Shown: positions 14,132 to 23,350, numbered from the stretch's first letter. The stretch is DNA of 45,368 nucleotides from JAHFLD01 sp964367145 (GCA_964367145.1 CAYIWJ010000005.1:1-45368); one strand, 5' to 3'. The notes: a model not told the origin generated them from the sequence alone. Translations and numbers: made by a program.

Positions 14132-15658
14132 ATGAAGCGCCGATTTTCTTTTTTTTCTTTTCCCGCCTCCGTAGATGCCACGCTTGCTCGCCTCAAAAAA
14201 GCGCCAGCTTCGTATTGGGAAAAGCGCGGTAGTAATATGGTGCTAAAGCTTTTCAAATTCACCCTCAAAACCGCTCCGGCCTTCGGCAAATATTTAAAAA
14301 AACATGGGATCAACGGCAAAAAAATAAAAAAAATAGCCGACTACAAAACCCTGCCAGTGATGGATAAACAGAACTACCTCCGCGCCTTTGAATTTAAAGA
14401 TCTATTTCCCTACCGAGACCTTTCCCGGGTTACCACCATTTCCGCCACCTCCGGCACTACCGGCTCACCGCTCTATTTTCCCCGCGGCGAAGAACAGGAC
14501 GCGCAGTACGAATATGTGGCCGAACTCTATCTTCGCAACCAGTTTCAAATTCATCAGAAAAAAACCCTCGGTCTCATCGGCTTCGGTCTAGGCATCTGGA
14601 TCGGTGGCATGTTTACCTATAAAAATTTCAATAAAATTGCCGCCAAGGGCTATCCATTTTCGTTAATTCCGGTCGGAGCCAACGTAGAACTGTATCTGCA
14701 GGCCTTCAAAAAATTTGCCCCGCTCTACGATCAGATAATTTTGATGGGCTACCCACCGTTTGTAAAAGACGTAATTGATGAAGGCAAGGATCACGGCATT
14801 GATTGGAAAAGCTACAAACTTCGGATTTTGACCGCCGCCGAGGGATTTTCCGAAAAGTTCCGCGAATATCTGGCAGAAAAGGCTGGCATCAAAAATCCAT
14901 ACAACGACATCATTAATATGTACGGCACCGTAGAAATGGGCACGATGGCGCACGAAACCGGACTCGCCAACCTCATCCGCAAAATTGCCGTTAATGACCA
15001 CAAGATTTTCCGCACTATCTTTCCGCACGCCAATCGCACACCGACCCTCGCCCAATACCATCCCGACATTGTTTATTTTGAAGAAGAAAAAGGCGAAGTG
15101 ATTGCAACCGGCTACGGTTCTTCCATTCCGCTTTTCCGTTACCGCTTTCCCGATATTGGCGGGGTAGTTCCGTTCGAAACTATGGTCACAAAATTAAAGA
15201 CTGCCGGCGTGGATATTTTTGCCGAGGCCAAAAAAGCCGGTATTGCGGAAACCATCATGCGCTTGCCGTTTGTCTATGTCTACGAGCGCAGTGACCATGC
15301 CATAATTGTCCGCGGCGCCAACATCTACCCCGAAGAAATCAAAAACGCCCTGCATCATAAAGAACTTGAGTCGGTTGTTACCGGCAAATTCACGATGATT
15401 AAAAAAGAAGATCGCAAAATGAACGAGTACTTTGAAGTGAATGTGGAATTAAAAAGGAATGCGAAAGAAAGAGAAGATCTCAATAAAACAATAAGAGACG
15501 CAGTGGTAGAAAATTTAGTAAAGACAAATAATGAGTATAAATATCTATATTCATTAGATTCCGAAAGGGTAGCCCCCAGCATCATCCTCTGGCCATATCA
15601 GCACGAAAAATATTTCAAACCCGGCGGTAAGCAAAAATGGTCGGTCAAAATAAATTGA
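14132..15658 (+). CDS. AMP-binding enzyme of the phenylacetate-CoA ligase/CapK type
   Basis: 508 residues. The ATP-binding P-loop is ATSGTTGSPLYFPRG (about residues 108-122); NMYGTVEMG near residue 267 and YVYERSDHAIIVRGANIYPEEIK near 385-407 match the adenylation and hinge segments of PaaK-like ligases. These enzymes activate a carboxylic acid with ATP, usually for transfer to CoA. The substrate cannot be told, and no thiolase, acyl carrier or phenylacetate genes are nearby. The start codon sits immediately after a terminator, which suggests transcript-level control. The 3' third (from about 15440) becomes more AT-rich than the rest. Confidence 0.8.
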   Translation: MKRRFSFFSFPASVDATLARLKKAPASYWEKRGSNMVLKLFKFTLKTAPAFGKYLKKHGINGKKIKKIADYKTLPVMDKQNYLRAFEFKDLFPYRDLSRVTTISATSGTTGSPLYFPRGEEQDAQYEYVAELYLRNQFQIHQKKTLGLIGFGLGIWIGGMFTYKNFNKIAAKGYPFSLIPVGANVELYLQAFKKFAPLYDQIILMGYPPFVKDVIDEGKDHGIDWKSYKLRILTAAEGFSEKFREYLAEKAGIKNPYNDIINMYGTVEMGTMAHETGLANLIRKIAVNDHKIFRTIFPHANRTPTLAQYHPDIVYFEEEKGEVIATGYGSSIPLFRYRFPDIGGVVPFETMVTKLKTAGVDIFAEAKKAGIAETIMRLPFVYVYERSDHAIIVRGANIYPEEIKNALHHKELESVVTGKFTMIKKEDRKMNEYFEVNVELKRNAKEREDLNKTIRDAVVENLVKTNNEYKYLYSLDSERVAPSIILWPYQHEKYFKPGGKQKWSVKIN

Positions 15659-15693
15659 ATGTTCGCGATTTTGCATTATCAACCAACCCAATT

Positions 15694-15702
15694 TGCTATA
15701 CT
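15694..15702 (+). promoter_or_regulatory. Cassette 1 extended -10 (leaderless)
   Basis: TGC TATACT ends 8 nt before the ATG at 15711. The stretch from TTTGC through ATGAAAAAAACAC is almost identical at 30445 and 41531, in front of the paralogous genes. Confidence 0.7.
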
Positions 15703-15710
15703 AAGCCCAT

Positions 15711-16265
15711 ATGAAAAAAACACTCATTGTAGTTGCGTTGATTGTGCTCGGAAGTCTGGGATATTACGCTTATCAGCAGAAAACGAAAACAGCCACAGAA
15801 TCCAAGGCAGTCGCCGACTCACCAACGGCAAATGTCGCTTATAAAAATGATGAATTCGGATTTTCCTTAGAATATCCAGAATATTTTACAACATATGAAG
15901 TAAGAAAATTTGACCGCGCTGACCAAAAATTTGCTACTGGCTTTTTTGAAATTTCACAGAAAAAGGAAGATGGCACATTCAAGGGATTCCCGAAATTTTC
16001 AGTAGTGGTGGCAGAAAATTCAGACAAACTTCAACTTGAAGATTGGGTTAGTAAACACATCGCGACATCGTTAACGTACGGCAAAAGCGAACAAAAGATA
16101 GGCGAAAATAACTGGCTTAGATTCATGGAGTCAGGAGAAGTCGATCATTGGGTTTATCTTATCAAGAATAAAAATAATGTTTTATTGATTTACATACCGA
16201 ACATACCAAATCCCATGGAATTCAGTATTTATGAAAAACTTTTTTCATCGTTTAAGATTTATTAG
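15711..16265 (+). CDS. Small membrane-anchored protein, cassette 1 (PsbP/PsaP-like domain)
   Basis: 184 residues. An N-terminal hydrophobic helix (MKKTLIVVALIVLGSLGYYAY) anchors it, followed by a short linker and one beta-rich domain beginning YKNDEFGFSLEYPEYF, a pattern seen in PsbP-like and related extracytoplasmic domains. Two paralogues with the same anchor and domain lie at 30463 and 41549, each directly upstream of a giant M23/beta-helix gene. The consistent pairing suggests that it helps export, fold or anchor the large protein, but the function is unknown. It overlaps the next gene by 35 nt. Confidence 0.75.
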   Translation: MKKTLIVVALIVLGSLGYYAYQQKTKTATESKAVADSPTANVAYKNDEFGFSLEYPEYFTTYEVRKFDRADQKFATGFFEISQKKEDGTFKGFPKFSVVVAENSDKLQLEDWVSKHIATSLTYGKSEQKIGENNWLRFMESGEVDHWVYLIKNKNNVLLIYIPNIPNPMEFSIYEKLFSSFKIY

Positions 16266-19200
16266 ATATCCATTTTTCATTCTGCTGGTTATATTCATAT
16301 TTTTTTCAGGCTCAAAACCTGTGATTGCGACTGGTGTTTTTACCCTTCCATTTATCGGCGATTATCAAATTACGGAAGGATGGAATTACTCGCCTGGTGA
16401 TTGTGTGAACCCAAACCCAAGCAACCCATGTGCACACGAAGGAATAGACTATGCAACTGGTGCGGGAACTTCTATCCGTTCAGCTGATCATGGTACTGCC
16501 GTGCAATCTAGTCAATTTGATAACTTGGGATTCGGTTACGGATACTTTGTTCTGATTGGTCATGCTAGTGGCATCTATAGTTTATATGCACATTTGAGTA
16601 GTGTGAATAGTTTTGTGCCATATTTCGCCAACCCAAGTTTAGGAACAGGCGTTGCCACACAAAGAGGCCAAGTCATCGGTTATTCCGGCAATACCGGAAT
16701 TTCTGGTGGCGCGCATCTTCACTTTGAAACAAGGTTGGACAATTATGGAATACCACAAAGAATAGATCCATACGACATCAATTCAATAGCTATTTATTAC
16801 CCAGGAAATTCAAATTTTACAAACTGCGGAATAAATTTTAGTTGGACAACGTGTCCGCCGGTTGACGCAAGTAACCCCGCTACATATATAACGGGGAACA
16901 TCACGCAAAACACCATATGGACTGCCCAAGGCAGTCCATATGTCATTCAAGGCAACATAACCATATCCGCCAGCACCACTCTGACCATCAACCCAGGCGT
17001 CGTCGTAAAGTTTGAAACAAGCGGCGACCTCCGAATCTACGGCAATCTGGTCGCCCAAGGAGGAAGTTCCACCTCAACCAGAATATATTTTACCTCCATC
17101 AAGGATGATTCGTTAATCGGCGACACCAATAACGACGCCACAACCACCACCCCCGCTATCGGAGACTACAGGGGTCTCTACTTCTACTCCGGCTCTATCG
17201 CGAACATCTCCTATGCTACCTTCAGATACGGCGGCAACGATTACTATTCATATAACTTTGGCGTCATCAAAAACTTTGGCGGAACGATTACCTTGTCCGA
17301 ATCAGATATTGCTTTCAATTACGGCAATGGTTTGAATCAGACTAGCGGCATCTCCACCATAAATTCGGGGTCCATTCACAATAACGGTGGTGGTGGTTTT
17401 GAACAATCCGGCGGCGTCTCTACCATCACCAACTCAACCTTTTCCGGCAATCAGACCTATGGGATTTCCCTCCAGAGTGGCACTTCCACCATTACCGGCA
17501 ACGGTTTTACTGATCACGGCAACGCGGACATGAGTATCTCCGGACAGGCTTACTTTGCCCAATCGGCCAACACGATCTCCGGTGGCGGCAAGCACGGCAT
17601 TGAAGTCTACGGAAACCTAGATCACTCCCAGATCTGGTCTCCGGGAATTCCGTATGTGGTGCAGAATGTAACTATCAACTCCGACAAAACCCTGACGATT
17701 CTTCCCGGCGGCGTCGTCAAATTCAATAATTCTGCCGATCTCCGAATCTACGGCCACCTCATAGCCCGCGAAAATCCTCTTCAATCTAATTCACCACAAA
17801 CCTACTTTACCTCGTATAACGACGACACGATCGGCGGCGATACCAACGGCAATGGTACAACTACCGCCCCATATTCAGGAACCTACCAAGGCATCTACTT
17901 CTATCCAGGTTCCACTGGACTCTTTCAAAAATCCGCCATGCGCTACGGTGGCGCAAGCTATTTTTCTTACTATCCCGGCTTCGTTAAAAATTTTGGTGGC
18001 GAAGTAACCATACAAGACAGCGGTATTTCGCTAAACCTTCAAGGTGGCGTCTATCAAAATGCGGGTACTATGACAATCAGCAACTCCTTAATCACCGACA
18101 ACGGCGGCGAAGGATTTTCCCAATCGGGCGGTGTCTCCGCCGTCGTGAATTCCACCTTTTCCGGTAACCAGACTTATGGAATTTCTCTCCAGAGCGGCAC
18201 CTCAACTGTGAGCCAGAGCTCCTTCTTCAATCATCAAAACGGCGACATCAGTCTCTCGGGTTATGCCGACCTCATTCAATCCAACCTCCAAGCCACGGGC
18301 TCCGGCAAGCACGGTATCCGCGTCTACGGAACCATAACCAGCAACCGCGACTGGACTCCCGGTCTGCCATATGTGGTAAATTCTTTTTATGTCGCCTCAA
18401 GCACTACCTTGTCCTTGCATCCCGGCGCCGTCGTCAAATTTGAACCCAGTGGAGCACTCTACGTTTATGGTTCCCTGCGAACCAGCGCGATAAATCCAAC
18501 TGCCTCCAAAGTATATCTGACATCAGTCCATGATGATTCTGTGGCAGGGGATACAAACGGCGACAGGCGCGCCACGCTTCCGTCCCCGATTGATTATCTC
18601 GGCATTTACGTCCAACCAGGATCATTCGTAAATCTCCTTCGCGCCGAAATGCGTTACGGCGGCAACGACTATTCTTTTCGCCTAGGTGCGCTCAAAAACC
18701 TCGGCGGGGTCGTAACCGCCCGCTATTCCAATTTTACAAACAACTTCGGTCAGGGACTCTATCATCAAAATGGAACCTCTACAATAATATCTTCGGTTAT
18801 CTCCGGCAGTACCGATGGCGGCATTCTTCAATATTCCGGAGCGCTTATCAACTCCAACGTCACCTTTTCTGGCAACGGCGGTTATGCCATGAATCTTTTC
18901 GGCGGCCAGTCCACTACCACCAATTCCATCTTTGCTAACAACGGCGCCGGCGACGCCTTTTTTATGGACGCCAGTTTGCAAACCACCTTTGCTCATTCGG
19001 ACAACGCCTTTCTCGGCGGCAAACACGGCTTCTATACCACCGGTGTTGTCTGGGGCGGCAAGGTTTGGACTCCGGAACAGGCCTATGTGATTCAAAATCA
19101 ACTAACTATCGCCACTGGATCCTCTCTAGCACTCCTTCCCGGAGTCGTCATCAAAAACGACCTCAACTCTTCGATGTATATAGAAGGTGGTCTGCGTCTT

Positions 19201-19698
19201 GAAGGCGCAAGCGGCACCGCAAACCGGATTAACTTCACCTCCATCCGCGACGACAGTGTCGGCGGCGACACCAATACCGATGGCGCCGCAACCTTGCCTG
19301 GCACTACCGATTATCGCGGTATCACTATCGCTTCCGGCGGTTCCCTAACCGCGACTCATGCTGTGATCCGCTACGGCGGCGCGCAGGCCTATGGTGTTCC
19401 CGCCGGCGCCGTCAAAAATTCCGGCGGCGACGTCTCGCTTGTTAATGTTACCCTCAAGGACAACTTCCTTGGCCTCTATGATGCAAATGGCACCACAACA
19501 GTCTCCCAGAGTTCTCTTTACAACAACGGCCAATTCAGTCTTATCAATTCCGGCGTTAGAGCCACTACCACCGCCGCGAACAACTGGTGGGGCGACGCCT
19601 CCGGCCCGTATCATCAGATACTTAACCCAAACGGATCCGGAACTCCCATCTGGGGCAATATAAACTTTTCCCCTTGGCTGACGGTTGATCCTAATTGA
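16231..19698 (+). CDS. Giant secreted M23 peptidase with four beta-helix repeat units, cassette 1
   Basis: 1155 residues. Signal peptide at about residues 7-34. A complete M23 (LytM-like) zinc peptidase domain follows: first ligands in HEGIDYATG, second in GGAHLHFET. From about residue 230 there are four units of roughly 238 residues, each opening with PYV-x-Q and TLTI-NPGVVVKF and containing IYG-L, YFTS, DDS-GDTN-DG (a possible calcium-binding loop), a RYGG, a KN-GG and NS-F-GN. This is a right-handed parallel beta-helix type pattern (PbH1-like). It ends in NNWWGDASGP and PWLTVDPN. It could be an outer-surface fibre carrying a wall-cleaving head for attachment to or attack on another cell; that role is inference. 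Confidence 0.82.
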   Translation: MKNFFHRLRFIRYPFFILLVIFIFFSGSKPVIATGVFTLPFIGDYQITEGWNYSPGDCVNPNPSNPCAHEGIDYATGAGTSIRSADHGTAVQSSQFDNLGFGYGYFVLIGHASGIYSLYAHLSSVNSFVPYFANPSLGTGVATQRGQVIGYSGNTGISGGAHLHFETRLDNYGIPQRIDPYDINSIAIYYPGNSNFTNCGINFSWTTCPPVDASNPATYITGNITQNTIWTAQGSPYVIQGNITISASTTLTINPGVVVKFETSGDLRIYGNLVAQGGSSTSTRIYFTSIKDDSLIGDTNNDATTTTPAIGDYRGLYFYSGSIANISYATFRYGGNDYYSYNFGVIKNFGGTITLSESDIAFNYGNGLNQTSGISTINSGSIHNNGGGGFEQSGGVSTITNSTFSGNQTYGISLQSGTSTITGNGFTDHGNADMSISGQAYFAQSANTISGGGKHGIEVYGNLDHSQIWSPGIPYVVQNVTINSDKTLTILPGGVVKFNNSADLRIYGHLIARENPLQSNSPQTYFTSYNDDTIGGDTNGNGTTTAPYSGTYQGIYFYPGSTGLFQKSAMRYGGASYFSYYPGFVKNFGGEVTIQDSGISLNLQGGVYQNAGTMTISNSLITDNGGEGFSQSGGVSAVVNSTFSGNQTYGISLQSGTSTVSQSSFFNHQNGDISLSGYADLIQSNLQATGSGKHGIRVYGTITSNRDWTPGLPYVVNSFYVASSTTLSLHPGAVVKFEPSGALYVYGSLRTSAINPTASKVYLTSVHDDSVAGDTNGDRRATLPSPIDYLGIYVQPGSFVNLLRAEMRYGGNDYSFRLGALKNLGGVVTARYSNFTNNFGQGLYHQNGTSTIISSVISGSTDGGILQYSGALINSNVTFSGNGGYAMNLFGGQSTTTNSIFANNGAGDAFFMDASLQTTFAHSDNAFLGGKHGFYTTGVVWGGKVWTPEQAYVIQNQLTIATGSSLALLPGVVIKNDLNSSMYIEGGLRLEGASGTANRINFTSIRDDSVGGDTNTDGAATLPGTTDYRGITIASGGSLTATHAVIRYGGAQAYGVPAGAVKNSGGDVSLVNVTLKDNFLGLYDANGTTTVSQSSLYNNGQFSLINSGVRATTTAANNWWGDASGPYHQILNPNGSGTPIWGNINFSPWLTVDPN
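16914..16942 (+). repeat. Intragenic 13-bp perfect inverted repeat, cassette 1
   Basis: CATATGGACTGCC (16914-16926), a CAA loop, then its exact complement at 16930-16942. It lies at the join of the peptidase region and the first beta-helix unit. The same hairpin exists in the other two cassettes with a compensated base-pair change (G-C here, A-T there). Confidence 0.85.
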
Positions 19699-19752
19699 TG
19701 GGGGAAAAAGGTGTTTAAACACATTGCGGTTTTTTCGCCGCCAGCCGGCTCG

Positions 19753-19761
19753 TGATAGAAT
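19753..19761 (+). promoter_or_regulatory. Extended -10 of the ThiF-like gene (leaderless)
   Basis: TGA TAGAAT ends 6 nt before the ATG at 19768. No clear terminator for the preceding giant gene was found in the 69-nt gap. Confidence 0.6.
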
Positions 19762-19767
19762 AGAAAA

Positions 19768-20907
19768 ATGGTAGAAAAAATAGATCGCGCCTCATTTAAA
19801 CCGCGCCTTGTCTCCGCAGACGAGGCTAGCCAACTCCATTCCGATCATCCCGAACTCTCGGTCGTTGACCGTTACGCCGAACTTTTAGAAGAACTCTTTT
19901 TGCTTCGCCATCCCAAATATCGTTTTGATAAAAACTATCAAGCCGACTTGGAAAAGTTTTTGATCGAAATTGACCCGCAAAAAAATTTTGACGCTCACGG
20001 CAGTTGGTTTTATTACCCATGGCTCAACGCGGTCATTCATTTTTTCCCCGAAGACTGGCACACCGAACTTCGCACCGGTCGGAATAGATTTTTAATCACC
20101 GCCGCCGAGCAGGAAAAATATTATAACGCCTCGGTCGCCGTTTTTGGCATGAGTGTCGGCAGCCACGCCGCGCTGACGATTGCCATGACCGGCGGCGCCA
20201 AATACATTAAGCTGGCCGATTTAGACACCATCTCCGGCTCCAACCTCAACCGCATTCGCACCGGATTTCAAAACATTGGCTTGCCTAAAGTTTTTGCCGT
20301 AGCCAGACAAATAGCCGAAATAAATCCCTACGCGCAAGTCGAAGTTCATTCCGAGGGCGTTACCGAAGAAAATCTGGAAAAAATCCTACTCGCCAATCCA
20401 AAGGTAAATGTCTTAGTGGAAGAAATGGACAACCCCTATCTCAAACTCAAAGCTCGATATATCGCCCGTGCCAATGATATTCCCGTCGTTATGGCGGCCG
20501 ACAATGGCGATGGAGTTATCGCGGATGTTGAGCGTTTTGATCTAGATCCAAAACTACCCATCCTCCACGGAATCATGGGGAATATTACGCCAGAAGATGT
20601 AAAAAATGTGCCACCGCAGGAACTGCCAAAAGTTATCGCCAAAATGGCCGGCGCCGACATGGCGCATCTTCGGATGTTGGAATCCGTCGGGGAAGTAGGG
20701 AAGTCAATATATTCTTGGCCCCAACTTGGAACGGCCGCCAATCTTTGTGGCACAGTTTTAGCTTATCTTGCCCGCCGCGTAATTTTGAAAGACAACATTC
20801 CTTCGGGTCGCCGCGCCGTCAATCTGGACGCCATTTTTGAAGGCGACTACAGCGAAACGGAGCAAGCTGGACAGAGGAAAGCAATGCTAAAAAAACTTGC
20901 CGGATAG
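19768..20907 (+). CDS. ThiF/E1-like adenylyltransferase
   Basis: 379 residues. A 115-residue N-terminal region without recognisable motifs is followed by a Rossmann-type nucleotide-binding core: GMSVGSHAALTIAMTGG, LADLDTISGSNLNR (the Asp and Arg that contact ATP in E1/ThiF/MoeB) and VLVEEMDNPYLK. The family adenylates the C-terminus of ubiquitin-like proteins or of short peptides. I see no CxxC zinc pair and no clear catalytic Cys for thioester formation. No ThiS, MoaD or ubiquitin-like partner is adjacent, so the substrate is unknown; a tRNA-modifying or peptide-modifying role is possible. Confidence 0.8.
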   Translation: MVEKIDRASFKPRLVSADEASQLHSDHPELSVVDRYAELLEELFLLRHPKYRFDKNYQADLEKFLIEIDPQKNFDAHGSWFYYPWLNAVIHFFPEDWHTELRTGRNRFLITAAEQEKYYNASVAVFGMSVGSHAALTIAMTGGAKYIKLADLDTISGSNLNRIRTGFQNIGLPKVFAVARQIAEINPYAQVEVHSEGVTEENLEKILLANPKVNVLVEEMDNPYLKLKARYIARANDIPVVMAADNGDGVIADVERFDLDPKLPILHGIMGNITPEDVKNVPPQELPKVIAKMAGADMAHLRMLESVGEVGKSIYSWPQLGTAANLCGTVLAYLARRVILKDNIPSGRRAVNLDAIFEGDYSETEQAGQRKAMLKKLAG

Positions 20908-20921
20908 AAAAAAATAGGCAG

Positions 20922-20951
20922 TTGACAATATGCATTCAATTTGAGTATCCT
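20922..20951 (+). promoter_or_regulatory. TTGACA-type promoter
   Basis: TTGACA (20922-20927), an 18-nt spacer and TATCCT (20946-20951). The predicted +1 near 20958 falls on a small hairpin. Confidence 0.55.
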
Positions 20952-20953
20952 AC

Positions 20954-20979
20954 AAAAAGCTCATTCAGTGAGTTTTTTG
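20954..20979 (+). terminator. Short hairpin with T-run just after the promoter
   Basis: AAAAAGCTCA, a short loop, then TGAGTTTTTTG. It may terminate the ThiF-like gene or form an early hairpin on the RNA from the promoter at 20922. Confidence 0.5.
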
Positions 20980-20984
20980 TTTCT

Positions 20985-21052
20985 AGGTCAAGTCGCGTAA
21001 AATAGCGTTTAATTGGTAGAAGTTCTACTAAGCGCTAAAGATACGGCTTGAA
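20985..21052 (+). promoter_or_regulatory. Structured leader of a small basic ORF
   Basis: TCAAG (20988-20992) pairs with CTTGA just before the ATG, enclosing AGCG..CGCT and a perfect TAGAAGTTCTA palindrome. The fold covers the whole region before the start codon. No known riboswitch motif was recognised. Confidence 0.4.
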
Positions 21053-21220
21053 ATGGAAACAAAGGAAAGGCTCCGGTCATTGGTTGGTCGAGCGACATCT
21101 GGGAGGCTCTGGCTGGCCAAGGTTCCGCTTCGCAAGAAGAAGATCCGGATCCCAACGAGGACTAGTCTACAGCGAGGTACTCAGCGAAAAGAGCGCCTCG
21201 CCGAAAAGGCTTATTCGTAA
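21053..21220 (+). CDS. Small basic protein, 55 residues, unknown
   Basis: METKERLRSLVGRAT opens a 55-residue frame rich in Arg and Lys (about one third of residues) with no Cys. It has GC- and AAG-rich codons, a structured leader, and a terminator whose stem overlaps the last codons (21206-21239). It could be a nucleic-acid-binding small protein, or the region could be a structured RNA with a chance frame. No Shine-Dalgarno is evident. I recognise no family. Confidence 0.4.
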   Translation: METKERLRSLVGRATSGRLWLAKVPLRKKKIRIPTRTSLQRGTQRKERLAEKAYS

Positions 21221-21239
21221 CCGACGAGTAAGCCTTTTT
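21206..21239 (+). terminator. Terminator overlapping the small basic ORF
   Basis: A 13-bp stem (21206-21218 with 21224-21236, one G-U pair), a 5-nt loop and five T residues. Confidence 0.85.
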
Positions 21240-21258
21240 CTAAATAATCTTTTTTAAA

Positions 21259-21267
21259 TGCTAAAAT
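21259..21267 (+). promoter_or_regulatory. Extended -10 of the metalloprotease-like gene (leaderless)
   Basis: TGC TAAAAT ends 6 nt before the ATG at 21274. Confidence 0.6.
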
Positions 21268-21273
21268 AAAAGC

Positions 21274-22293
21274 ATGGGACTAAAATATAAATTTGAGATA
21301 GATCGAGAAGTCTGCTTTATACATTGGCTGCAAAACATGGCGGGAAAGTGGTCTTGGCATTTTCAAAAAAATCTCCACAGCTTTTTTTATTTAAACGCTA
21401 GTAATCTTGATGATAAAGAAAAATCACATCTGGAGTCTTTTAGAAATTTTCTCAAAGAGAAGGAATCTCTCAAAGGAAAAGATGGGGCGGGAAATTGGCT
21501 TTGGTGGCGTTATGCGAATAAGTCTTTGGCAGAAAAAAAAGATATACAAGTTTTTAGGGATCTAAAAGAGATATTCGCAAAGAGATTTGAGGAACTCTGG
21601 CAAGAAGAGAAGCCAAAGCTTGAGTATTGGAAAAAAAGACTCGATGAATATGATTTTGAAAGTATGCAGAATACACTGGAAAGCGCGGCTCATTTTATTG
21701 GAGGAACGCTACCCGAATCAGAAATTACTATAAAATTGATATTTTCTTCAACAATTGCGCCAAACGGAGGCACGCACCCCAATCACCAAAACCTGATTTT
21801 ATTAGGAGTCTCAAATATCGTGCCAGAAGATTCGGAGAGAGTTATCGGAACACTGGGGCACGAAATATTACATCTAGTTGATCATCGGACAGCGGGAATT
21901 TTAAAAATTCTAAAAAAGGCACTTCTAAAAGAACTTTTTACCGCCTACATTTTTAAGCTTAAACGATTTAATATCGCAAAGGGATATAAATGGAATTATC
22001 TCCTCACCGAGTCAGTTTTGAGATCCCTGGCTTCGTTTCGATTCAATACATTGATTGGAGAAAAATTATTTCATACCCCAGAACAGCTAGCCGAAGACGC
22101 GGATTTTAATATTGGTAACGGATTGCATAAAAAAAGCCCCCAATTCTTAATAAGGATAATCGGCGCAAATTTATTAGAAGAAATAAAGAATTATATAGCC
22201 ACAAAAAAACAGATTGATTCAAAATTCGGAAAAAAAGTAGCAGAAGAATGGCTCAAAATAGCAGATGCAATCTGGAAAGAAATCAATCCATGA
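21274..22293 (+). CDS. Hypothetical protein with a zinc-metalloprotease HEXXH motif
   Basis: 339 residues, no signal peptide, so cytoplasmic. TLGHEILHLVDH near residue 200 is a good HEXXH zinc motif; a third ligand might be a Glu in LLTESVLRSLASF or the EQLAEDADF segment. The N-terminal half is helical and Trp-rich. The gene is AT-rich. A small alpha/beta hydrolase gene starts 15 nt downstream, so the two form an operon. I do not recognise the family; peptidase activity is inferred only from the motif. Confidence 0.65.
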   Translation: MGLKYKFEIDREVCFIHWLQNMAGKWSWHFQKNLHSFFYLNASNLDDKEKSHLESFRNFLKEKESLKGKDGAGNWLWWRYANKSLAEKKDIQVFRDLKEIFAKRFEELWQEEKPKLEYWKKRLDEYDFESMQNTLESAAHFIGGTLPESEITIKLIFSSTIAPNGGTHPNHQNLILLGVSNIVPEDSERVIGTLGHEILHLVDHRTAGILKILKKALLKELFTAYIFKLKRFNIAKGYKWNYLLTESVLRSLASFRFNTLIGEKLFHTPEQLAEDADFNIGNGLHKKSPQFLIRIIGANLLEEIKNYIATKKQIDSKFGKKVAEEWLKIADAIWKEINP

Positions 22294-22308
22294 TCCATCC
22301 GCTTTTTT

Positions 22309-22806
22309 ATGAAAAATAAAATTTATATCATTCCCGGATTTGGAGAATCTTGTCGAGAAGCCCGATATAAGGCGCTCGCCAAGATTCTCCAGGTTAAAGG
22401 ATATAACGTTTTACCAGTGAGTCCCGACTGGTACAAACCATTTTCCAAAGCAGTTTTCCAGCCGTCTAAAAATGCAATTTTAATTGGTTTTTCTTTTGGC
22501 GCTGTTATAGCTTATCTAGTTGCAAAAAAATATAAGTGCCAAAAAATAATTCTTGCCTCATTGTCTCCAATCCATACTTTTTCTTATGCCAGTTTAGTAA
22601 AGGATTACGCCGAACACATGGAACAAAATCAATCCCAAAAAAACGCTAAGGATATTAAAAAAATCAAGATAAATCTAAAAAAACTAGAAACTCCCTTCGT
22701 TACACTCGCCGGGAAGCGCGAGAAAATGAATGCCGATATTCTAGTCCCAAGAACAGGCCACTACATGACTAAAACCTACATCGCCTCTATTTCGAAATTG
22801 CTTTAG
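22309..22806 (+). CDS. Small alpha/beta hydrolase-fold protein
   Basis: 165 residues. It starts KIYIIPGFGES (oxyanion-hole region), with the nucleophile elbow in LIGFSFGAVIA (Ser near residue 65) and a C-terminal TGHYM whose His can complete the triad. The length is at the lower end for the fold, like RBBP9/YdeN-type hydrolases. The substrate is unknown. It follows the metalloprotease-like gene by 15 nt. Confidence 0.7.
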   Translation: MKNKIYIIPGFGESCREARYKALAKILQVKGYNVLPVSPDWYKPFSKAVFQPSKNAILIGFSFGAVIAYLVAKKYKCQKIILASLSPIHTFSYASLVKDYAEHMEQNQSQKNAKDIKKIKINLKKLETPFVTLAGKREKMNADILVPRTGHYMTKTYIASISKLL

Positions 22807-22861
22807 TCCGCCCTTCTTGCTTGCTTTTATTCGAGTAAAATACGGGTATGCAATAAAAGTT

Positions 22862-22960
22862 ATGCCCACCAACTACGCTGCCTGGGAAATAAATGAAGGA
22901 GACTATTCAATCAGCTATTTAAATACCTTTTTAACCTGCTCCCTGCTAAGGTGCATATAA
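22862..22960 (+). pseudogene. Remnant of the 5' end of a nitroreductase gene
   Basis: The first codons (MPTNYAAWEINEGDYS) match the start of the intact nitroreductase at 24273 (MTLNYAAWQVNVHDF) in both protein and DNA, including upstream AATAAAAG. Similarity ends after about 50 nt and the frame closes at 22960, overlapping the end of the opposite-strand gene. It looks like a leftover from a duplication or an insertion. Confidence 0.5.
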
Positions 22961-23343
22961 GAAATACGGGGGTCGCAGTAATGTCTTCCCGTTTTTATTT
23001 TTCCATTCTTCATTTCTAAAACAATAACAAGTGGAGTCCGATATATCTTTTTTGTTTCAGGATCGGGATAGCTTTCAATCATTTCAACCATAACCACATC
23101 CCTGCTTTCAGTAATATTTTTAATGTCATACTCCCGGCCCTTAATCGGATAAACTTCTTCAAGTTCAGCTTGAACTTCATTGGTCGTATTCGGGAAAAGC
23201 TCTTTCGTCCCTTGATAAACCCAAGTCATCGAGTAATCTTTTGAAAGCAATTTCAACGCACTCTTAACATCGCCTCTAATTTCTGCGTTTAAAACTTTTA
23301 ACACAGTTTCTATATTCTTCGAATTTTTTTTATTTGTTTTCAT
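22915..23343 (-). CDS. SnoaL/NTF2-like protein
   Basis: 142 residues starting MKTNKKNSKNIETVLKVLNAEIRGDVKSALKLLS, then a beta-sheet half ending NGKIKTGRHYCDPRISY, as in SnoaL-like/nuclear-transport-factor-2-like folds. Members act as small isomerases, hydrolases or ligand-binding proteins; no specific role can be given. The ATG lies about 8 nt after the T-run of the terminator of the gene upstream on the same strand, so expression may depend on read-through. The longer open frame to 23529 overlaps that terminator and the preceding gene and is rejected. Confidence 0.65.
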   Translation of the reverse strand: MKTNKKNSKNIETVLKVLNAEIRGDVKSALKLLSKDYSMTWVYQGTKELFPNTTNEVQAELEEVYPIKGREYDIKNITESRDVVMVEMIESYPDPETKKIYRTPLVIVLEMKNGKIKTGRHYCDPRISYMHLSREQVKKVFK

Positions 23344-23350
23344 TTTTTTT

